Shown here piece by piece: positions 62,859 to 64,000 of a stretch of DNA of 64,000 nt. The stretch is from Mesorhizobium sp. AR07 (GTDB lineage: Bacteria > Pseudomonadota > Alphaproteobacteria > Rhizobiales > Rhizobiaceae). The stretch is from positions 1,736,001 through 1,800,000 of the forward strand of contig NZ_CP080525.1 of the NCBI RefSeq assembly GCF_024746815.1, read 5' to 3'. Position 1 is the first letter of the stretch. Each line of letters begins with the position of its first letter. The translations under genes were made by a program, and so were the position numbers. The notes under the pieces are model-generated. The model saw only the letters and a program-made list of their open reading frames with translations, searched no databases and had not been told where the DNA came from.

Positions 62859-63334
62859 GTCAATCCTCCCTTGAAACAGACGGACACGGCGTGCCCGCCA
62901 CACAGATCGACCGGATGCGAGATGACGGAGGGTCGTTGCGCGAGCGCTCATGTCGTACGCCAGGTCGATAGGTATTTTCATGTCGGTCAGCCAGGTCGAA
63001 ACAGACCGACAATCCTCAGCTGATCCCGCGCGGCAAACCGGCATGGGATCGGCAGACTACTCCTCCGATGCTCAGCTAATATCGGCGCGCAGCCAACGTC
63101 AATGCCATTTGTCCTACAAAACAGATTTTTCGAAACAGGCCCCATCCTCCCCAACGACAACCGACCCTCATTCGTCCGACAATTGCCGGCTCTTATTCGT
63201 CTGACAATTGACGCCTGCGCCGGCATTTGCGTAGATGCACGGCAGCGCTGTTTCCGGGAGGAGCTGGATAGAGCGCAGCGAAAGCCGAGCCCGGACCACC
63301 GGGAAAGCAGGCAGGCACGGGGAGGCAAAGGCTG
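62859..63334. promoter_or_regulatory. Divergent promoter region with three GntR-like operator sites
   Basis: 476 bp without a gene between the binding-protein and ATPase genes. Sites of GTC-N-(G/T)AC form lie at 63108-63120 (TTTGTCCTACAAA), 63171-63183 (TTCGTCCGACAAT) and 63196-63208 (TTCGTCTGACAAT). The last overlaps a candidate -35 TTGACG (63208-63213), 17 bp before a weak -10 (63231-63236). A further inverted pair GTCGGTC/GACCGAC lies at about 62984-63010. Repression by the FCD regulators is inferred. Confidence 0.6.

Positions 63335-64000
<666 letters not shown>

Overview
The window is about 64 kb of GC-rich chromosomal DNA from an alphaproteobacterium of the Rhizobiales, most likely a Mesorhizobium or a close relative. 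I infer this from codon use, from several dispersed palindromic repeats of a type common in rhizobia, and from the gene set (FrcB/RbsB-type sugar ABC importers, FCD-type GntR regulators, a lone MttB/dimethylglycine-dehydrogenase-like pair, a PAN-domain alpha-2-macroglobulin). No rRNA, tRNA, CRISPR array, integrase or phage block was recognised.

Layout. 1-763: AhpD-like protein (cut by the window edge) under an Rrf2 repressor with a tandem operator. 1101-4629: a preT / methyltransferase / preA operon for pyrimidine reduction. 4938-6913: VOC protein, small exported protein, DoxX protein. 6933-10955: an MttB-family methyltransferase followed by a fused FAD/GcvT oxidoreductase, a probable methylamine or betaine demethylation unit. 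11168-11758: lipoprotein transglycosylase. 11787-18671: dipeptide-type ABC importer whose two ATPases are fused into one chain that ends in an unexpected helix-hairpin-helix domain. 18938-26923: tamA-tamB, with a very long, internally duplicated TamB. 27196-35745: periplasmic defence and cell-wall block (alpha-2-macroglobulin, PBP1C, VanX-like dipeptidase). 35919-42845: a giant autotransporter with five repeats of about 225 residues, then a TIGR03032-family protein. 43069-49781: sulfate importer (Sbp, CysT, CysW, CysA), a GNAT/DUF1778 toxin-antitoxin pair, a second sulfate-binding protein and an Rrf2 regulator. 49823-56446: an RbsABC-like importer with gluconokinase and a LacI-family regulator. 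56578-64000: an MFS carrier, a sugar epimerase, a beta-hydroxyacid dehydrogenase, two nearly identical FCD-GntR regulators and the start of a second sugar ABC importer, cut by the window end.

How the genes work together. The right-hand 15 kb looks like a sugar or sugar-acid uptake and oxidation island with layered control: a LacI palindrome (55336-55349) beside the gluconate-type importer, and GTC-N-GAC palindromes in the two divergent promoters flanking the duplicated GntR genes. The middle third concerns the envelope: outer-membrane assembly (TamAB), a protease trap with its peptidoglycan synthase, and a secreted adhesin-like autotransporter. The left third concerns nitrogenous and one-carbon nutrients. 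The most unusual observations are the ABC ATPase carrying a domain otherwise remembered from NuoE and ribosomal protein L21 of rhizobia, the repeat architecture of TamB and of the autotransporter, a dispersed repeat that supplies the ribosome-binding site of pbpC, and a GNAT toxin with histidine at the catalytic tyrosine position. No wholly unprecedented multi-gene system could be demonstrated from sequence alone.
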